33,552 nucleotides of DNA, from the NCBI RefSeq assembly GCF_000485595.1, contig NW_014577534.1:154977-188528 (forward strand). The letters run 5' to 3'. Source of the DNA: Priapulus caudatus. Lineage: Eukaryota; Priapulida; Priapulimorpha; Priapulimorphida; Priapulidae. This document shows, in pieces, positions 29,701 to 33,552 of the stretch (within the stretch, counting starts at the first letter, position 1; each line of letters opens with the position of its first letter). The notes beneath the pieces were generated by a model that had not been told where the DNA came from, ran no database searches, and saw nothing but the letters and a program-made list of their open reading frames with translations. Both the position numbers and the translations under genes were made by a program.

Positions 29701-32700
29701 ATTAGACAACTAAAAAATTTCTAGTTGTGTTATATTCCTAACATCCTTTGAGCAAGGGCGCTATCGCACGACATTCTCACATTTATATATTTTCTATTTT
29801 CAAAGGCCGCCAAAAAAAGCGGCCTGTCTGTGGCTATACACATCGACGCTGCGTACGTGCTAGTGATGTCACGATCATCGATTATACTCGATCATCGGTT
29901 GAACAGTGGCTCGAACCAAGCGCTTAGTGATGTCACGATCATCGATTATACTCGATCATCGGTTGAACAGTGGCTCGAACCAAGCACTTGGTTATCAAAA
30001 TCCATAATCGATTTCATCGAAAAAAAAAAAAAAATCGAAATGAATGTAAAACTTGAACAAGAAAACTTGGAAAAGTGATGAGAATCAGAGATATCATCGC
30101 TACTATACAAGTTATCCTTTAATAACATACATGAATTATACACACAGTAGTAAACAGTGCAAAACAAACAGTAAACAGGGCTAAACAAGCACATACATGC
30201 ACACACGTACATGCACACGACGTTACGCACATGCAGGCATTCAACACCCTGACTGAGTAACCGATTGTAACCGATCATCGGTTACTTGGGTTCAACCGAT
30301 GATCGATTACGAAATTACAACCGATTGACAATACTAGTACGTGCCTGCTGGCTGGGGGCGGCATTGATTGAAGTGGGGGGGGGGGGCGCACGATTGTTTC
30401 AGTCGCGTGGTGCTAATCACTACTGAAATGTAGTGGGAATTGGCATTGCTGGACTATGAGAGAGCGACAGCAAAATTATTTCCTGAAATTGAGGAAAAAT
30501 CTACAATCGGGAATGACACATGAGTGTGCCGGCATGCAAAAATAAATGTGTGAATTTCTTTACGATTTTCTATGGATTACCGTTCTATAATCATATGGGT
30601 CTAAGTAGGCACGCCCACATACACATACGCACACCCACAGGCGTGCACGCACGAACACAGGCACGCACGCATGACTCAGAGCAAGCAGCTCAGAAGACGC
30701 ACTGTATGACTCGACTGCCCGACAAGTGGGAGCCCATGCACAGAGTAAAACAGTGTAATTGACTGTAATAGTGTATGCTACAAGCGCGCGCTAGCTGTGA
30801 CTACGCGTACGTCGTCCCGTTCGACATTGCAGTACAATTGCATTTTGCTTTGTTTGTGTTGTTTCTTGCTTTGATATTTCAAACCTGTCGGCCTGAAATC
30901 CAAACCTGTCGGCTCAAAACTCAAACCTGTCGGCCTTACATGTTAAAATCCCTCGTGGACCACACTGATGTTAGTATATTATTATTATGTATTATGAATG
31001 TGTTCAAAAGGTTTCGTATTGGAAACGTGATTCACGGAAAATAGCTTCTATGATCAAACGGTGCTACAAATGTCATTGTGTAGAAATAAATGGGATTTGA
31101 ACCTAAGTTTTCTAGATAGCTAAACCTTATGGGATTCAAACGTAATGTTGATGATGTCATAAATATACTAGCCAATCAAATGTGGTGTACAGTAAAATAG
31201 TGAAAGTGGATACTCTGCCGTATACCGTATACGGTTAAATATCCACTGCCTAAAAAATATGGCAGTAAATGAACGCGAAATGCATTTACTAACAAAGTCA
31301 GTCTTAATGTTTCTCTACTCTCGTTCCTATTTTTAGTAATAACTTTCTGTAAATGCGGTTGAAATTAACTTCCGCAACACCCATGCAATTGCAAGTACTC
31401 CGCACGAACTCCGCTGACACTGTGCACAAACAACAAAAATATAGAGCAGGTGGGAAAGCGTGAGTGCAAAATTCACACGGGCTCGCTTCATTTCACACAA
31501 TCACAGCAAAAATACACAACCACCCGCCTCCATTTTGTGGAGTCCACCATCCTCAGTTAAATGACTGAATGTGGGTAACATTGATTTTCTCATTTAATAA
31601 AACTCTGTGTTTCTTTCAACACCGTGAAATAATTGTATTTGTGGATGCAGTGAAGGTAAGGCAATTGAAGTTGGGGTGTAATTCAATTGGGATCATAAAA
31701 TGAATATCAGATGTTAGGGAAGGAATTATAATAAAGGTTTTCAAGCATTTCTAGCCAAGTAGCAAGTGAATATGAATCATGATTCTGTGGAAACTCGACC
31801 TTAATAGCTATTTAGCTATTAAGCAGTTTTCAGTCAGTTTTTTGCGTGTATTTCAGACCTCCTTTGACCGTGGAATTTTGGCATTAACGACACATAGGCT
31901 TATTTGGAGAGATTCTTCAGATCAGGTATGTGGCGTGAAAGAATATTTTTCAGAGTCCAAGGTACTATGACGAAGAAGTGAGGTTATGGGAAGACAATAG
32001 TTGGTGTCAAGGAGTGACACCATGACAACCCTAGCTCTCACTACCAGGTCTTCTCCATTATCAATTTCATAGCATAATTACTGTAAACGGTGTGGCATAC
32101 TCATCTTGCACGTGATACCACGAAAGACCCATTGTGAGCTGTAGGTTATTGTGGAATGCAACCTGAACATTTAAATCCGTTTTCATTTGCTAACACGAGA
32201 AGCCATTATTTATTAAGAAAACGTGTTATCGCAAGTGCGCTGTCAGAACGTGACTGATTGATATTAACTGATTGACAGCTTTCCATTGGTATGTTAATTG
32301 TGGCTGCTGGTTTTTGTGATTGCCAAATGCAGTGCTGATACCACGATGGCTTGTGTATGCTAAATGTTTGCAGATCAGCTGTTATTATAGCAGCACATGC
32401 ATACTTCTTTAAGTGAATTTATCTTTATTCAATAGTTGTATCATTGAAAGTCGTTTTTTCAGTATCTGCTCATCATAGGGTAAGTATAGCAACTTTCGTC
32501 TGCTGTGTTTGTTTTTTAAATGTGAATTCTTTTATTTTTAGACATGTATCCTATCATTAGATCTGTCAATAGTGGTATTTCTAGAAGAACATCCATCTGG
32601 ATTTGCAAAAAGGTAAAATACTAAACTAGTGAATTAGAGTAAATATCATTAATATGGGTAATTTTAATTAAAACATTTTTATTGTAACTAATATCATGAG

Positions 32701-33420
32701 TGAATATTATATCTATATTATAGTATATATCGCTATTATTCACTCCTTCTAATATCATTTTTGATTGATCCAGCTCAAAGATTGTGGTACATATGGGCCC
32801 ACCACCTTCATCAAAGGCTGCAGGACCAACTATGACCAGCAGCTCTAACTATATTAGGCTGTCCTTCAGAGATGCTGGGGAAACACAGGTAGGATCATAT
32901 AAGATAATTTAATTACGAGATATATGCAATAACTGATGTGACAGTTTTGATGTGTTGTCTATAGCATAGCCATAGTAGAGCACAGATTATATTCTAGATG
33001 TCTAAGAGTACTTGCATTCGTAGTGTCAATGTAGTTTTACAGATCATTCAATGATGTTCTTGCGAAGAAACCCTGGGAGAAAAACACTCCTCCGGTCATT
33101 GCAGGAAAAGCTTCTGCTGGACAGGTATTACAGATAATCATCTTTTTGCTCTAGTGGTCTTGTGTCGAGTTATAAATGCATGTAAGACATAACCTAGTAA
33201 AATTAACTAAAACAAAGTGTGGATTAGCCGATGATATAATGTAGTCTGTAAAGCCAATGATCATAATTCTTCTTTAATGCATGTATCTTTTTAACATCTA
33301 CAGGTGCGACATTTCCGGAGTGGCATTGTTGGCATAGAAAGGAAAATGCAGGCAAAGCATGAGCAAACCCAACAGAACATCTCTGTGGCCTTTGAAGACC
33401 TCAGTAATCTTATTGGCAAG
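26787..33420 (+). CDS. VPS36: VPS36, ESCRT-II subunit, 5' half (six exons, continues off the window)
   Basis: Exons: 26787-26882, 31857-31925, 32542-32612, 32774-32888, 33035-33124 and 33304-33420, all with GT donors and AG acceptors. They join into 186 codons with no stop; one codon (79) is split between exons 3 and 4. Landmarks: MDRFIWCDG start, GVRIYEGE (24-31), LTTHRLIWRD (42-51), VVFLEEHPSG, SSKIVVHMGPPP, YIRLSFRDAGE, then GIVGIERK and ISVAFEDLSNLIGK. These follow the order of metazoan Vps36: an N-terminal GLUE domain that binds phosphoinositide and ubiquitin, then the linker that leads to the winged-helix region. There is no zinc-finger (NZF) insertion as in yeast. VPS36 joins VPS22 and VPS25 in ESCRT-II to sort ubiquitinated cargo at endosomes. 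About half the usual length lies beyond the edge. Confidence 0.95.
27032..27289. mobile_element. Foldback element III with hairpin ends and TTAGGG-like core
   Basis: Left arm 27032-27109 and right arm 27233-27289 are reverse complements (GTGGCTATATGCCCGGCAG ... AACTGCCGGGCATTTAGG). The left arm has about 21 extra bases, so TGCCCGGCAG and CTGCCGGGCA form a perfect 10-bp stem within one arm. It is preceded by CAATAAAAAAACAG. The interior holds degenerate telomere-type repeats. No coding capacity. Confidence 0.8.
27143..27231 (+). repeat. Degenerate (TTAGGG)n array inside element III
   Basis: TTAGGG units mixed with TCAGGA, TTAGAA and GTTAGT variants over about 90 bp. TTAGGG is the common animal telomere repeat. 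Here it is enclosed by the inverted repeats of a foldback element and is not at a chromosome end. Confidence 0.85.
27649..27930. mobile_element. Foldback element II with perfect 24-bp inverted ends
   Basis: CAGTGGCTACGGGTACGGTA plus GCCG at 27649-27672 is exactly complementary to 27907-27930. The end itself folds (GGCTAC-GGGTACG-GTAGCC). The flanking left sequence GGAACGTCTCAATAAAAAAA is shared with the flank of element III, and the right flank (GCCACTGCC ... CGAAATG) with that of element I. The core includes a TTAGGG-like array. Confidence 0.8.
27698..27767 (+). repeat. Degenerate (TTAGGG)n array inside element II
   Basis: About 70 bp of GTTAGGGTTAGG with TTTAGGG, TATGG and CTAAGG variants, ending GGGTTCTAG. 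It is a second, independently embedded telomere-like array about 500 bp from the first and in the same orientation. Confidence 0.85.
27983..28482. mobile_element. 500-bp TTAA-type MITE (A) with about 130-bp inverted repeats
   Basis: Both ends are AGCCGC/GCGGCT and the arms 27983-28112 and about 28357-28482 are near-identical reverse complements (CAAACGCTAATTTCTCCAGT and so on). TTAA lies on each side (27979-27982 and 28483-28486), as expected for Kolobok- or piggyBac-type target duplication. Open frames inside are fortuitous. The high arm similarity suggests a fairly recent insertion or stable foldback. Confidence 0.85.
28487..28743. mobile_element. 257-bp TTAA-type MITE (B), foldback with central palindrome
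   Basis: TGTTTCTCTACTCT at the left faces AGAGTAGAAAAACA at the right, with TTAA on both sides (the left one shared with MITE A). The middle, 28561-28650, is a near-perfect palindrome: CCGCACGCTA... and CACTGACACATAAATATATA facing its complement around a 3-base loop. A left-half copy occurs at 31308-31444. Confidence 0.8.
28744..29852. other. AT-rich intron sequence
   Basis: No coding segment. At 29641-29705 the words GGGGCTCAGGACAAGTGAAAG and TTGCCCGATTAGACAACT weakly recall the CACTTGCCC repeat family. Confidence 0.35.
29861..29988 (+). repeat. 64-bp tandem duplication at the left end of the hAT-like MITE
   Basis: 29861-29924 and 29925-29988 are nearly identical (TAGTGATGTCACGATCATCG ... 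CTCGAACCAAGCRCTT). The terminal repeat is thus present twice, and either copy could act as the left end. Confidence 0.9.
29861..30336. mobile_element. 476-bp hAT-like MITE with perfect 8-bp target duplication
   Basis: Left end TAGTGATGTCACGATCATCG and right end CCGATTGACAATACTA are imperfect inverted repeats, and CGATCATCGGTTGAAC (left) recurs reversed as GTTCAACCGATGATCG (right). GTACGTGC occurs immediately outside both ends (29853-29860 and 30337-30344). An exact 8-bp duplication with TAG...CTA ends fits the hAT superfamily. Non-autonomous. Confidence 0.85.
30367..30387 (+). repeat. Poly-G run
   Basis: Homopolymer of about 14 G within GAAGTGGGG...CGC, just outside the hAT-like MITE. Its length is unreliable in most sequencing. 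Confidence 0.7.
30880..30940 (+). repeat. Three tandem 21-bp units AAACCTGTCGG
   Basis: AAACCTGTCGG starts at 30881, 30902 and 30923, each followed by a C/T-A-rich spacer, giving a strict 21-bp period. It lies inside VPS36 intron 1. Confidence 0.8.
31308..31444 (+). mobile_element. Left half of MITE B, second copy
   Basis: TTAATGTTTCTCTACTCTCG through CTGTAAATGCGG and GCTGACACTGTGCAC follows the left half of MITE B with moderate divergence. The facing half is missing. The preceding CGAAATGCATTTACTAACAA plus AGTC is homologous to the sequence before MITE A (27955-27978). Confidence 0.7.
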
Positions 33421-33457
33421 GTATATGGTTAGGATATATATCAGTAAGCAAAACCAC

Positions 33458-33460
<3 letters not shown>

Positions 33461-33507
<47 letters not shown>
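33461..33507. repeat. (TA)n microsatellite
   Basis: About 47 bp of uninterrupted TA in the intron following VPS36 exon 6. Confidence 0.9.
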
Positions 33508-33509
<2 letters not shown>

Positions 33510-33552
33510 TATATAATACTACGTAAGTAAGTTACGTTACTACTTACTCTAC

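Larger units (their letters stand above)
27304..31250. mobile_element. Large inverted-repeat element I (about 3.9 kb, TIRs near 95-100 bp)
   Basis: Left arm 27304-27405 (CGCAGTGGATATTTAACCGT ... TAGTATATTTATG) pairs with the reverse complement of 31157-31250. Each arm holds its own near-palindrome: GTGGATA facing TATCCAC around CCGTATACGG. The interior contains element II, both TTAA elements and the hAT-like MITE, and has no transposase frame. It is either a real composite element or two facing copies of a shorter repeat. Confidence 0.65.
26883..31856 (+). other. VPS36 intron 1 (about 5 kb) packed with nested inverted-repeat elements
   Basis: Bounded by donor GTAGGG after codon 32 and acceptor TATTTCAG before codon 33. 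The protein joins without a gap relative to the family, so no exon is missing inside. All later introns seen are well under 1 kb. The extra length is explained by the elements annotated at 27032-31444. Confidence 0.85.

Noticed and set aside
30520-30762. 80-codon frame as a small gene in VPS36 intron 1
   Set aside because: Partly encoded by a CA/GC-type simple repeat (HAHIHIRTPTG...), with no motif or signal.
31070-31160. Possible tRNA on the minus strand (GGTTCAAATCCCA T-arm-like motif)
   Set aside because: No matching A box, acceptor stem or anticodon arm at the required spacing.

Overview
This window is eukaryotic and most likely from an invertebrate metazoan; a sponge is plausible but cannot be proven here. 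Two things support this. First, an ESCRT-II subunit gene (VPS36) is split into at least six short exons with GT-AG introns and has a metazoan-type GLUE domain. Second, the rest is dominated by inverted-repeat (foldback/MITE) elements and one MULE-type transposase. Nothing looks bacterial: there are no operons, ribosome-binding sites, tRNAs or CRISPR arrays. Most long open frames are by-products of biased composition.

Layout. 1-4000: a 745-bp foldback element (216-960) filled with a GT/GC-rich minisatellite, a 142-bp mini-element (1319-1460), one copy of a dispersed repeat (2051-2436), and otherwise AT-rich sequence with no gene I can support. 4042-7035 (minus): a MULE transposase with DDE residues and a SWIM zinc finger, uninterrupted for about 619 codons. 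It has an upstream zinc-finger exon and a C-terminal end disturbed by a tandem duplication. 7498-7750: a MITE. 8376-9560: a GC-rich island without a convincing gene. 10169-12171: a second, inverted copy of the dispersed repeat, then two oppositely oriented copies of an element bounded by GGTTCTCCC/GGGAGAACC. 13870-17275: mid-GC sequence with broken coding-like stretches, best on the minus strand, unidentified. 17300-20930: AT-rich, with fragments of repeats. 20934-23340: a 2.4-kb block almost devoid of T on the plus strand, beginning beside the only N in the window. 23612-25184: a third, longer GGTTCTCCC element. 26787 to the window end: the 5' half of VPS36 (186 codons seen, gene runs off the edge).

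The most interesting part is VPS36 intron 1 (26883-31856, about 5 kb), a nest of at least six inverted-repeat elements. Three of them share an A-rich/CAGTGG outer boundary but carry different hairpin cores, and two hold degenerate TTAGGG arrays. A 500-bp TTAA element sits inside a larger repeat whose uninterrupted paralogue lies 3.3 kb downstream. A 476-bp hAT-like MITE has a perfect 8-bp target duplication. The coding genes do not form a pathway: VPS36 is a cellular endosomal-sorting gene, the MULE gene is mobile or formerly mobile, and the remainder is transposon landscape.
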